Shown here: positions 50,951-59,756 of the stretch, in pieces
Numbering within the stretch: position 1 is the stretch's first letter
How the letters are laid out: every line of letters starts with the position of its first letter
Source of the DNA: a bacterium
GTDB lineage: Bacteria; Elusimicrobiota; Elusimicrobia; Elusimicrobiales; UBA9959
Reading direction: 5' to 3'
Assembly (NCBI GenBank): GCA_021811315.1
Contig: JAJZPF010000008.1
Location: forward strand, 30,294 to 94,293
Length of the DNA stretch: 64,000 nucleotides
Translations under genes and position numbers: made by a program
Notes under the pieces: generated by a model
What the model was told of the DNA's origin: nothing
Seen by the model: only the letters and a program-made list of their open reading frames with translations
Database searches by the model: none

Positions 50951-52222
50951 TTATTTAGCCGGCTCCGGTTCTATAATGATGTTCGCTTTGGCAGGCTCCC
51001 CGGCGGCGCCGAACAGGCCTTTTTTCAGCATTTCAGCCGGGACAGCCGGGACTTCGGAGGCCGGGGGAAAAGGAGAAACCACGACCGCCCGGGATTTACC
51101 GGAGACCAGGGAGGAGTACTGCTCCCACGGGGTCAGCGGCCAGCCCAGGCCGGATTCGTAGCTGTTGTCGGTTGGGTTCAGGCCAGCCGACTCGTAAATA
51201 TATTCGGAGTACCCGACGCAGTCGAATTTAACGGGGCCCTTCTGGGAGATATGGGTATAATCGTATTTATAGCCTTTCGTTCCAAGCTCCAGGGATAAGG
51301 CGACGATCTTCGCCCGCTGCTCCGCCGTGGGGGCCGGGCTGGTCGTTTTATTGCCGTAGTAAGGATACTTGAACTGGTGGGTGAAATTCTTCCAGGCTTT
51401 GATATTGCGCACGTCGGGCGGGGTAAAAAAGCCGGGCACGCAGTCGCCGATCAGCACGTAGATCCGCCCGTTCCCGGCCTCGGTGCCGACAAGGATCCCG
51501 GAGTGGCCCACGGGCAGGTCGGGGCTTACCCACTCGTTGATCTCGCCGGTCAGGCCGCCGGAATAAATAATATCGCCGGGAGGGATCCCGATATCGGCCG
51601 AGAGGGCCAGGCCGGGGACAGTCAGTTTTTCCCCCATTTCCTCCAGCATTTCAAAAGCCGCGGCGCGCACGGCGCCGGCCTCTTCAGGAGACAGGGCCAC
51701 GCTCTTTATGAAAGCCGCGGCTGCGGCGTCCCCGTGCTGCTTTCCCATGCCGATCAGATTATTTATTTTAAGGGTGGTATCCGGAGTCCGGTAAAACTCC
51801 CTGAGCTCTAGAGCTATCCCTTTGCTGCCTATCTCGCCGAGGGCCCAGATGGAATTTATAGCGGCCAGCCTGGGGATCACGGATTTTTCCCCGGAACCCG
51901 CGGCCAGGTAGCCTTTGACGTTCTTCAAAAGCAGGTCGACGGCCTGGGGGTTCCTGGTTTCGCCGGCTATTATCGAAGCGCAGCTCTGCACCCCGGCGTC
52001 TGGGTCCATTATGGCTTTGGTCAGTATATAGCGGACCGTTTCGTCCTTGCTGTCGCCCAGCGCCTTCATCGCTTCGCAGCGTGCCCTTGAATCCTTGGTA
52101 TGGTCGGTGGCCGCAAGCAGCAGCTCCCTGGTGGAGCCGGGAGCTGACGCGCCGGTTTGGGCGGAGAGAAGGCCCGCCTGGGCCAGGAAGAGAGAGGTGA
52201 GAAGATAGCTTGTTGTATTCAC
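50951..52222 (-). CDS. Exported HEAT-repeat protein with permuted NlpC/P60-like domain
   Basis: The GTG at 52222 (AAGGAAAAC ahead of it) gives 423 residues with a signal peptide ending at LLSAQTG. HEAT-like repeats cover about 30-200 (SRARCEAMKALGDSKDETVR, RLAAINSIWALGEIGSK). The C-terminal domain (about 215-380) has GDIIYSGG, the His motif VGHSGILVG and then the Cys motif KFDCVGYSEYIYE. His before Cys marks a circularly permuted papain fold (YiiX/YaeF-like group). It may cut peptidoglycan peptides or a lipid/amide substrate. Confidence 0.75.
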   Translation of the reverse strand: MNTTSYLLTSLFLAQAGLLSAQTGASAPGSTRELLLAATDHTKDSRARCEAMKALGDSKDETVRYILTKAIMDPDAGVQSCASIIAGETRNPQAVDLLLKNVKGYLAAGSGEKSVIPRLAAINSIWALGEIGSKGIALELREFYRTPDTTLKINNLIGMGKQHGDAAAAAFIKSVALSPEEAGAVRAAAFEMLEEMGEKLTVPGLALSADIGIPPGDIIYSGGLTGEINEWVSPDLPVGHSGILVGTEAGNGRIYVLIGDCVPGFFTPPDVRNIKAWKNFTHQFKYPYYGNKTTSPAPTAEQRAKIVALSLELGTKGYKYDYTHISQKGPVKFDCVGYSEYIYESAGLNPTDNSYESGLGWPLTPWEQYSSLVSGKSRAVVVSPFPPASEVPAVPAEMLKKGLFGAAGEPAKANIIIEPEPAK

Positions 52223-52351
52223 AGTTTTCCTTGGGTTCCGTAAGGTCTTAGGACGATACGGGAACCTGCTATATAAAGGATAACACGGAGAACTTGGGCG
52301 GGCATGGGTACAAAGACCCAGTGCCGAAATGAAAAAAGACCCGGCGGCTTG

Positions 52352-53614
52352 CTACTGTAAATGGTTTTCGCCGGAGAACAGGTCGTAAAAGCCGACCTCT
52401 CCGGAAGTTCCGCTATCAGGTTTCGGGTCGAAAGAGGCGAAAGAACCGAATTCTATGCCGCCGTCTTCCGTCTCAAGGTCCGCGAGAAGCTTTGCGCCCT
52501 TGTACAGCTTCACTTTGATATTCCCTTTCAAAGCCTCATAATCGTTATACATCTTCCCCTGCGGCGTCATGAACTGCAGCAGGAGGAACTTCTCGCGGGG
52601 GGCATAGGCGGAGATCTCCATCCTCTCGCCCCATTTATTGCGCGCTTTCACTTCCCACTTCCCGAAATTCACGTCCACGGTGACGATATCCCCCATAGTG
52701 GGCCGGAACAGGTATTCCTGCCCCTGGTGGCGGAGGCCGATGGTCACGGTCTGTATAGGCTCGACGCCGGGATAGATCTTCGGCTGCCCGCCGCCGGAGG
52801 CCAGCACCGTGCCGGGAGAGTTCTTGAAATTATTCGAGACCAGCCAGGTCCACCACTTCGGGAAGCTCCGGCCCCAGTTCCGGTCCTGGTAAGCGGGCGC
52901 GCCTTTCAATGAAATGGTCCTGCCGCGGTAGTTTATCGTCCCGCTCATCCGGGCGCTCGCCTGGGCGGGATACCAGTAAATATTTGAGAGCCAGCCCTGG
53001 GACATCGTCCAGGCCATCAGGTTCACGCCCCAGTCCTTCTCCACGGTCAGGTCCCAGGAGATCTCCCCGCCGCCCGGGGCGGTCAGGCGGCCTTTAAGCA
53101 TCCTGTCCGTGGCCTGGTTGCCGCCGACGCGGACTAAAGTTGCCTCCGAGCTGGCTGAAAAATCTCCGGGCTTGAAGGTCCGCTCTGCTGTTTCATTATC
53201 GCCGAAGCTGCCGGCGCTTACATAGGACCGCGAAGCCGGCTTTGTCTGGTTGGCGTCCCAAGGGTTTACCACCCCGTAGCAAAAATAAAAAGCGTCGGCA
53301 GTGCCGGGCACCACGACTTTGTAATACCACCACTCGTACCAGTCGCCCGTAATGGCCGGAGTCCAGATCAGGGCATTATATCCGCCTGCAGGGCCCCGGG
53401 CGGAAGGCTGAGCAACCTCTCCGGGAACCGGGGCCGCAACTTCCGGCGCCGCGGTTTTTTCAGCTGAAAAAACATAAAGTTGTTCGGCCGCTCCCGGGAT
53501 GACCGGGGCCGGCCCGGCCTCTGCTGAACCGGGAATAGACGCAAAATTTACGGTCGCAGCCAACAGGGCCCACACAAGACCGTTTCTTCTCAGGTTCGCT
53601 ATACGCCTTCTCAT
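52352..53614 (-). CDS. Exported tocopherol-cyclase-like protein
   Basis: The 420-residue protein has an N-terminal signal segment (LVWALLAATVNFASIPGSAEA). Its body carries hallmarks of the tocopherol cyclase family: GDWYEWWYYKVV, FYFCYGVVNPW, IYWYPAQASARMSGTINY and APAYQDRNWGRSFPKWWTWL. Plant and cyanobacterial members close the chromanol ring of vitamin E, but distant bacterial members have unknown reactions, so the name marks only the fold. It is the last gene of the Lux-like operon, three bases after the LuxC-PaaK fusion, so it probably acts on a product of that pathway after export (inference). Confidence 0.78.
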   Translation of the reverse strand: MRRRIANLRRNGLVWALLAATVNFASIPGSAEAGPAPVIPGAAEQLYVFSAEKTAAPEVAAPVPGEVAQPSARGPAGGYNALIWTPAITGDWYEWWYYKVVVPGTADAFYFCYGVVNPWDANQTKPASRSYVSAGSFGDNETAERTFKPGDFSASSEATLVRVGGNQATDRMLKGRLTAPGGGEISWDLTVEKDWGVNLMAWTMSQGWLSNIYWYPAQASARMSGTINYRGRTISLKGAPAYQDRNWGRSFPKWWTWLVSNNFKNSPGTVLASGGGQPKIYPGVEPIQTVTIGLRHQGQEYLFRPTMGDIVTVDVNFGKWEVKARNKWGERMEISAYAPREKFLLLQFMTPQGKMYNDYEALKGNIKVKLYKGAKLLADLETEDGGIEFGSFASFDPKPDSGTSGEVGFYDLFSGENHLQ

Positions 53615-53616
53615 CT

Positions 53617-56259
53617 TCAGACCTTAACCCTTTTGTCTATGACCTTGCGGATCTTGCCGGTGCGCTGGATGCGCTCTATGGCGTTCGGCTTCAGCACCTC
53701 GATGACGGGAGCGTCCAGCCATTTCAGGCGCACGCTCTCGTGCAGGTCCTCGCAGTGGCTCTGGATCTGCAGCCAGAGCAGATTCGCCAGCCCGGCGGAG
53801 CGCGGCAGGGAAGCCGCGTCCTTGACCTCGACGCGCACTTTCAGCGTGTCCTTATGGCCCTTCTTGTCGATCACGGCCTGGAAATTAAAGCTGAGCTCCG
53901 GAACTTTCCCCAGCGCGTTCTGGATATCGTTCACGAACAGGTGCGCCCCGCCGACGTGGATGCGGTCGTCGCAGCGGCCCAGGATCTCGAATAGCGGCTC
54001 CTTCCTGCCGCAGGCGCAGGGCTTCATGATCCAGCGCCCGAGGTCCCCCACCCGGTAGCGGATGATGGGCATGCTCTTCTTCGAAAGGCAGGTCACAACA
54101 AGTTCCCCCACTTCGCCTTCCTTCACCGGGGCCATGGTCTCCTGGTCCACGAATTCGATGAACTGGCTGGAAGAGAAAATATGGTGCTGCCCCTTCACGC
54201 AGACGGGGCACTGGAAGCCCACTACGCCGGCGTCGGCGGTGGCATAGCCGGCCGAGCGCACGTCTACGCCGGGGAACACGCCTTTGAAGAACTTGACCAT
54301 TTCCTCGCCTACATATTCGCCGCCGTAAAAGATCTTATTGACGCGGAGCTTGTGCTTCTTCGGGTTCGCCTTCACATATTCCGCCAGCTTCACCAGGAAG
54401 GAGGGCAGGCCTATCACGGCGGTCACGCTGAAGTCCTCCAGGTAGCCCACGATATTCTCGAGAGGCAAATTGCTGCCGACCGGCACCGAGATGGCCTTGG
54501 TATAGGAGATGGCTTTCTCGACCGACAGCCAGCTTGACCAGAGATTCCCGGCTATGAACAGGTTCGCTATCGTATCCCTTTCGCCCAGGCCGGCCGCCTC
54601 TAAAGTGAAAGCGAGCATCCGGCAGGTATGGTCGTACTCTTTCTGGTCGTAAAAAATATACTTCGGCTGGCCCGTGGAGCCGCCGCTGGCGAAATAAATT
54701 CCGCGCTGCACCCTGGAGGTAAGCAGGTCGGAACTGTCCGGCGGGGTATTGTCCAGCACATGGTGCTTTTCGAGGAAAGGAACCTTCGCGAAATCCTCCA
54801 TGCCGGTTATCTTCGGCACGGCCTTGAAATGGCGGCCGTAGAAAACGCTGCGGCTTTTCGCGTGCTCCACCATCTCGCTCAGGCGGTCCAGCTGCGAGGG
54901 CTTCTCCTCGATGGGCAGCCAGTTCACCAGCGACATCATCGGGAAGATCCCGTCATGCGGGGAGCCGTTGGACTCCTCCAGCATCTTGCCCAGCCTTACT
55001 ATGCGGGCTATGCCGGCGGGGCCCAGTACCTCCATCACTTTCTTGCGCTCTATCGAGCCCCCGACGCCCACGGTCTGGATATAGCCGCGCATCGGCAGCA
55101 GCCGGTCCCTGACTTCCTCGATGCTCTCCACGGTCTTCACGTAAAGCACGCGGTTGAGCGGCGAGACGCGGTAGACGGGGTCCTTCTCGTAGATCACCGT
55201 CCAGTCCGTCTTCGGCGCCGAGCTTTCACAAGAGGCGTTCCCCAGCGCGCTGTCCACGCGGGCGAGCTGGCGGGCCTTGTTTATCTCCACCATCTCGTCG
55301 GGCGACAGCTTCCCCGGGGGGAGGTCTTTGGCGAGCTGAGAAAAATGTTTTTTGGCCGCTTTCAGGAAATCGGCGGCGAGGGCCTTGTGTTTTTTGGCCG
55401 GGGCGATAAAGTAAAGAGTGTGAAGAGAGGAACAGGCCGCCTGGTCCCAAAGCGAAGCGTCGGTGGCCGCGCGCTGGGCCACGGCGTCCATGCCCTCGTT
55501 CTCGACGCAGCTTTCAAAGACCACGCCCACGCTGGTCTTGGGGCCGAAGCCCTCCACCCGCACGTCTATCGGGGCTATTTTGCGGTAAGACTGCACCGCT
55601 TCGTAGCCGCCCCAGACGAAAACGGCGTTCACGTTCTTCAGCGCGGCCTCTTCAAGGCCCTGGCTGCCGCCTTTCCAGCTGATTATAGCGGCGGACCTGG
55701 CAAGGATCCCTTCCTCGTCCACCTCTTTCAGCGCGTCCATGAAAATATTTATGAAGTTGGAGCCCGAAGAGGAAAGCTTGACGATGTTCACGTTCTTGGT
55801 CAGGAAGCCTATCACCAGCGAATCCAGGATGCCGAGGAAAACGTTCCCTGCGCCCACATGCAGCACCACGCCTTTCGGCATGGCCCGTATCAGGCCGGAA
55901 TAGCCGCGCCGCTCCACCGTGGTTTCCAGAGCGTAGGGCAGGAAGAGCTCCATGCTCATCCGCTTGTTCATGCCCTGCTTGTCCAGCAGCTCCGGTATCA
56001 CGTCCAGGCTTTTGTCTATCACCGGCTCGGAGAAAGTGATGTGCTCTTTGAGATGCGCCAGCGCGGCCTTGCGGTACTTCCCGCCTTTTCTGAACAGCTT
56101 CCCCGCTTTTACCAGGGTATTGATTATGTATTCGCGGGAAGCGCCGCGCATAGTTTCGCGGGCGGCCTGCGCCTGCAGGCCGATCTTTTCAAGCTCGGCC
56201 GGGGTCCAGGAAGTTTTATCGAGAACTTTGCCGAATAAATAAGTGTTGTGTATCTTCAT
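53617..56259 (-). CDS. Fusion of LuxC-like acyl-CoA reductase and PaaK-like adenylate-forming ligase
   Basis: The 880-residue protein has two enzymes. Residues about 1-455 match LuxC: GVVLHVGAGNVFLGILDSLV, NIVKLSSSGSNFINIF and the catalytic Cys segment DASLWDQAACSSLHTLYF. LuxC reduces an acyl thioester to an aldehyde with NADPH. Residues about 460-880 match PaaK/coenzyme-F390-synthetase-type ligases: YFASGGSTGQPKYIFY, SAGYATADAGVVGFQCP, MPIIRYRVGDLGRW and ILGRCDDRIHVGG. A CPV...CAC cysteine set may bind zinc. The protein could activate a carboxylate and reduce it in one chain. It overlaps the luxE start side as ATGA. Confidence 0.9.
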   Translation of the reverse strand: MKIHNTYLFGKVLDKTSWTPAELEKIGLQAQAARETMRGASREYIINTLVKAGKLFRKGGKYRKAALAHLKEHITFSEPVIDKSLDVIPELLDKQGMNKRMSMELFLPYALETTVERRGYSGLIRAMPKGVVLHVGAGNVFLGILDSLVIGFLTKNVNIVKLSSSGSNFINIFMDALKEVDEEGILARSAAIISWKGGSQGLEEAALKNVNAVFVWGGYEAVQSYRKIAPIDVRVEGFGPKTSVGVVFESCVENEGMDAVAQRAATDASLWDQAACSSLHTLYFIAPAKKHKALAADFLKAAKKHFSQLAKDLPPGKLSPDEMVEINKARQLARVDSALGNASCESSAPKTDWTVIYEKDPVYRVSPLNRVLYVKTVESIEEVRDRLLPMRGYIQTVGVGGSIERKKVMEVLGPAGIARIVRLGKMLEESNGSPHDGIFPMMSLVNWLPIEEKPSQLDRLSEMVEHAKSRSVFYGRHFKAVPKITGMEDFAKVPFLEKHHVLDNTPPDSSDLLTSRVQRGIYFASGGSTGQPKYIFYDQKEYDHTCRMLAFTLEAAGLGERDTIANLFIAGNLWSSWLSVEKAISYTKAISVPVGSNLPLENIVGYLEDFSVTAVIGLPSFLVKLAEYVKANPKKHKLRVNKIFYGGEYVGEEMVKFFKGVFPGVDVRSAGYATADAGVVGFQCPVCVKGQHHIFSSSQFIEFVDQETMAPVKEGEVGELVVTCLSKKSMPIIRYRVGDLGRWIMKPCACGRKEPLFEILGRCDDRIHVGGAHLFVNDIQNALGKVPELSFNFQAVIDKKGHKDTLKVRVEVKDAASLPRSAGLANLLWLQIQSHCEDLHESVRLKWLDAPVIEVLKPNAIERIQRTGKIRKVIDKRVKV

Positions 56260-57425
56260 AGCATCGTAGCGGCGGAGATCGCGCAGCCTTTCAGTTTTGT
56301 AACTCCGGCGCGGCCTTTTATTTCAAGCACCGGGCCGGGCAGGCCGCAAGCGCACTTCGGGCGCAGCAGGCCGAAATCGGAGGAAAGGACGGAAAGCGAA
56401 GGATAGCTGGTGAGATAAGGCGTGATGAACTGAAGGAGGCCGGCCTCGTTATAACCCAGCGGCTCAAGCGTGCCCGGGTGGCGCGCTATAATGCGGCCGT
56501 AATTCGGGACATGGAAATTCCCGAGCCGGCAGTCCACATAGGGCACGCCGTGCTCTACCATGCCGAACAGGTCCCTGACGTTCTCAACCGGCACGCCCAG
56601 GTTGTCCGCCAGGATCCTGCGGTAAACTTTCTTGTCCATGGCCTCGTCGGCCAAAGTCTTCCAGCCGCCGCCGGTCACTACGCTGGACTCAGGGTTGAGT
56701 TTCGGGTAGCGGCCGTAGCGTTTTTTGAATTCCTCGGTCAGTTTAAGCGCGAAAGCGGGGAAGCCGACCAGGCGTACCAGCGAACCGGCTTCCTCGAATT
56801 TCTTCATGGCCAAAACCGCGCCGTCTATGTCGAAATAAAAATCTTTTTTTTCTTTGCTCCAGCGGAAAGTGTAAAAGATCTCCCCCTTCTTCGTGAAGCC
56901 GCTGAGCAGTTTGTCCGTCCAGGCGGTGCCGAGGTCTTTGGCCACCTCCGGGTCGTAGGTGAAGCAGATATAATCGTGGGCGCGCTCAAGGTCGGTCAAG
57001 CCCAGCCCGGCGAAAACCTGCCAGGCCATGCGCCGCACGCGCATAAGCGAGCCTTTATCCAGCTGCATCCGGCTGCGCTGCCCCGAAGTTCCGCTGGATT
57101 TAAGCTCCAGGACTATCTTCGAATAAGGAAGCGTGGTCAGGTCCCGCTCTTTCAGGGCGGCCACGAAGATAAAAGGGATATTCGCGATATCCTTCTCCGT
57201 TCTCACGGAGGCGGGGTCGAACCCTTCCGCTTTATAGAGCGCTTTCAGCACGGGCGCGCGCCCGCCCTGAAAAGCAAGCGCCGCGCGCATAGCGGCGCAG
57301 AAAGCTTTCGAGGTCTCAGGAGAATACTCGAAAGCCGGAGTCTCGAAAAAAACATCCACCGCGGCCCGGCTCTTAAGCGGCTCATAAAAAGGCGGAAGTC
57401 GGTCTTCAACTGAAAGGTCGGCCAC
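56256..57425 (-). CDS. LuxE-like acyl-protein synthetase
   Basis: The 389-residue protein matches the LuxE family: FIFVAALKERDLTT, the AMP-binding loop LKSSGTSGQRSRMQLD, YICFTYDPEVAKDLGTAW, SSVVTGGGWKTL and DLFGMVEHGVPYVDCRLGNF. LuxE activates a fatty acid with ATP and transfers it through a Cys to LuxC. Here it is encoded directly before a LuxC-PaaK fusion, so the operon has two adenylating enzymes. No luxA, luxB or luxD is present. Confidence 0.92.
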   Translation of the reverse strand: MADLSVEDRLPPFYEPLKSRAAVDVFFETPAFEYSPETSKAFCAAMRAALAFQGGRAPVLKALYKAEGFDPASVRTEKDIANIPFIFVAALKERDLTTLPYSKIVLELKSSGTSGQRSRMQLDKGSLMRVRRMAWQVFAGLGLTDLERAHDYICFTYDPEVAKDLGTAWTDKLLSGFTKKGEIFYTFRWSKEKKDFYFDIDGAVLAMKKFEEAGSLVRLVGFPAFALKLTEEFKKRYGRYPKLNPESSVVTGGGWKTLADEAMDKKVYRRILADNLGVPVENVRDLFGMVEHGVPYVDCRLGNFHVPNYGRIIARHPGTLEPLGYNEAGLLQFITPYLTSYPSLSVLSSDFGLLRPKCACGLPGPVLEIKGRAGVTKLKGCAISAATML

Positions 57426-57452
57426 GGTTTGTCTCCTTATAAGGCAGCAACT

Positions 57453-58661
57453 CTATTGTCCCGTATATTTCTGGTCCGTCTTGAAGACCAGCTCGATGTA
57501 GTTCTCGCGCCAGAGCTTGAGGTACTCGCGGAGGAAGTTCTTGTAGAGCGAAATGATCTTGACGTTGCGGAAGTCCAGGACTTCGAAGGTGCGCGAGAAG
57601 ATCACGCAGTCGTAGCGCTTGCCGCCCATCCGCTTCGCGCACGGGAAATAAGCGCTGGGGATGAAGCGCGCGTCCAGCGCGTCCCGCTGGATGGCGGGCG
57701 AGTAAGCGTCGATGATGACCTCGACGTAGGCCATGCCCATTTCGCTGACCTTGCGGGCGATGCTTTCGAGCACCACGGCGAAGCTTTTTTCATTGGTCGT
57801 GCCGGCGACTACCACGCTGTACTTGTCCTTGGCGTTATAGGTCATGTAGACCTCGGTGCCCTGGTCCGGGGTTATCAGAAGGAGGTTCGGGTCGTGGAAC
57901 GGCATCACGGTATGCTCGAAGAAGCTGGTCTGCTTGATCTTCTTGTACCTGTGTTTTATGAACTCGGGGGCGGTAATGACTTCGAAATTGAGCAGCGGGA
58001 TCTTCTGCGTGTGGTCGCTGTACTCCCCTTTTACGTTCTTTATCTGCGGCCTCTCCAGGGCGATCTGCTTGCGGACGATCTCGTAGAAGGGCGCCACTTC
58101 GGGGATGATGCGCGGCTTTTTCCTGCGGCGCTGCAGGGCCTTCTCGGTAATATAAGCGGTCAGGCAGTGAGTCTCGTTGTCCTGCACTTTGTGGGTGTTC
58201 GGGAAAATGCCCAGCTTTATGAAACCAAGGCTCTCGGTCAGTTTCTGCGGGGCGTGGTTCGCGGTGCGGGTGGTGGCGTAGACCAAATCCACCAGGTCCT
58301 TGTTCGTGGTGATGTCGTCGAGGACCAGCTTCATCATCGTATAGGCCAGGTTGTGCTTCCGGAACTCCTGGCTGACCACGGCGCCGAAAGCTTTCGAGTT
58401 CCTGTAGGTGTGGTCCAGCGCGTAGACCAGGCTGCCCACCACGCGGTCCTGGCATTCGGCCACCAGCCAGTAGTAGTCGTTATCCTCTATGGCGTGGCGC
58501 ATCTTCTCTTTGTCGGTGACTATCGGGACGGAATAGCTGCTTCCGTAGATCTCGGCGTAAAGCATCTGGATGCGGCGCATGTCCTGCACCTTGGCCAGCC
58601 TGATGATGATATCCGGCTTGCCCTCGGTCTTTATGATCTTTTCTATCTTTTTAAGCGCCAT
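57453..58661 (-). CDS. GNAT-domain protein heading the Lux-like operon
   Basis: I set the start at MALKKIEKIIKTEG (402 residues) because AGGGGAGCAT precedes it. The N-terminal half has a GNAT fold (IRLAKVQDMRRIQMLYAEIY, AVVSQEFRKHNLAYTMMKLV, NHAPQKLTESLGFIKLGIFP), so it can bind acyl-CoA. The C-terminal about 180 residues (QGTEVYMTYNAKDKYSVV, EVIIDAYSPAIQRDALDARF) look like a second, diverged GNAT-like half. It may transfer an acyl group to or from the pathway substrate; the exact acceptor is unknown. Confidence 0.8.
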   Translation of the reverse strand: MALKKIEKIIKTEGKPDIIIRLAKVQDMRRIQMLYAEIYGSSYSVPIVTDKEKMRHAIEDNDYYWLVAECQDRVVGSLVYALDHTYRNSKAFGAVVSQEFRKHNLAYTMMKLVLDDITTNKDLVDLVYATTRTANHAPQKLTESLGFIKLGIFPNTHKVQDNETHCLTAYITEKALQRRRKKPRIIPEVAPFYEIVRKQIALERPQIKNVKGEYSDHTQKIPLLNFEVITAPEFIKHRYKKIKQTSFFEHTVMPFHDPNLLLITPDQGTEVYMTYNAKDKYSVVVAGTTNEKSFAVVLESIARKVSEMGMAYVEVIIDAYSPAIQRDALDARFIPSAYFPCAKRMGGKRYDCVIFSRTFEVLDFRNVKIISLYKNFLREYLKLWRENYIELVFKTDQKYTGQ

Positions 58662-58756
58662 ATGCTCCCCTGAACCCTCTTGATGAATACAACTGTATAA
58701 TATAGTATATAAAATGACACGGCTTTTCTGAATGACTGATATCAGCAGCACAGCAC

Positions 58757-59692
58757 ATGAAAACAATTAAACTCTTTTTGCTTCTGGCGGCCCTGGCCCC
58801 GTTCTGGGGCTGCGCCTCGTTCAATTCCGGGGATATCCGCGTGGAGCGCGCCACGGCGCGGGCGATGCTCGAGGACAAAGAGATCGTCCCGTTCTCCGAA
58901 ATACAGGTTTACTGGATGAATTTCCCTTACCGCGCCCCGACCGACTCCATTGGAGAGGGCTCTACAAGGCCCAAAAAGATAAAGCCGCTTCCGGTCGAGC
59001 CGGCCGACGCCGCCGCCCTGGGCCGGAAGGCCAGGGAAGTCTTCTCCGAGGCGGGCCTCTACGACAAAGCGCGCGGCCGCGGTACCCTGCGCCTCGAGCT
59101 CACCAGCTTCGGGCGGTGGACTTACGGCGACCTTTTCCGCTCCTACCTGGTGGACACCAGTTTTATCTTCCTTATTCCCTCCTCGCTGCGGGTCAACTAT
59201 TACCTCACCGCCGACTTCGCCGTTTCGACCGGGACCCTGCGCGTCGAGACCGAAGCGCGCCATAAAACGACCTTTCACCTGCTGATGGCGCCGCTTTACC
59301 CTTTCTTTTCACCCGGGGCCCGCGAGAACGGGCTGCTGCGCCAGATGCTCTGGCGCTCCGCCACCGACGTTTACGCGAAGCTGAAAGCGGCCGGCGCGCC
59401 CCCTCGTGACCTCCCGCCTAAAGCCGCGCAGCCGGAAAGTGAAACCCCGGCCATGTCCGGCCCGCCGGTGCAGCCGGACAGGACCTGGCTCCCGGAGGGC
59501 CAGCCGTTGGAAGGAACGCCGGCGTCCTCCGGGCCCGCGCCAGTCCCTGAAAAACCGGACCAGACCTGGGTGGTCCCCGCGGCCGGCCAGCAGCCCCCGG
59601 CCCTGCAGCCGGCTCCCGCCGCGCCGGCGGCGCCCGCCACGCAGGAACCCCCTAAAACCGCTCCCGCGCAGGACGAGCCCCTGGACGATTAA
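58757..59692 (+). CDS. Lipoprotein with Pro-rich repeat tail
   Basis: The 311-residue protein has a lipoprotein signal (LLLAALAPFWGCAS). A beta-rich domain covers about 25-215 (LEDKEIVPFSEIQVYWMNFP, GRGTLRLELTSFGRWTYGDL). The last 90 residues are Pro/Ala-rich and contain a loose repeat (QPDRTWLPEGQ, KPDQTWVVPAAGQ), probably a flexible tail crossing the peptidoglycan. No family is recognised. TATAATATAG and TAGTAT boxes lie in the 95-base gap to the divergent GNAT gene and may serve both directions. Confidence 0.7.
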   Translation: MKTIKLFLLLAALAPFWGCASFNSGDIRVERATARAMLEDKEIVPFSEIQVYWMNFPYRAPTDSIGEGSTRPKKIKPLPVEPADAAALGRKAREVFSEAGLYDKARGRGTLRLELTSFGRWTYGDLFRSYLVDTSFIFLIPSSLRVNYYLTADFAVSTGTLRVETEARHKTTFHLLMAPLYPFFSPGARENGLLRQMLWRSATDVYAKLKAAGAPPRDLPPKAAQPESETPAMSGPPVQPDRTWLPEGQPLEGTPASSGPAPVPEKPDQTWVVPAAGQQPPALQPAPAAPAAPATQEPPKTAPAQDEPLDD

Positions 59693-59710
59693 AGCCGGAA
59701 CCAGGGCAAT

Positions 59711-59739
59711 AAAAAACCCCGCCTGGGCGGGGTTTTTTA
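59711..59739. terminator. Bidirectional intrinsic terminator
   Basis: AAAAAACCCCGCC-TGG-GCGGGGTTTTTTAT lies between convergent genes: stem CCCCGCC/GCGGGG with A and T runs on each side. Confidence 0.93.
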
Positions 59740-59756
59740 TTGCCGCGGACAGGGAA

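Noticed and set aside
54628-56238. 536-residue plus-strand ORF opposite the LuxC-PaaK gene
   Set aside because: Antisense shadow with no ribosome site or recognisable domain; the minus-strand protein has clear family motifs throughout.
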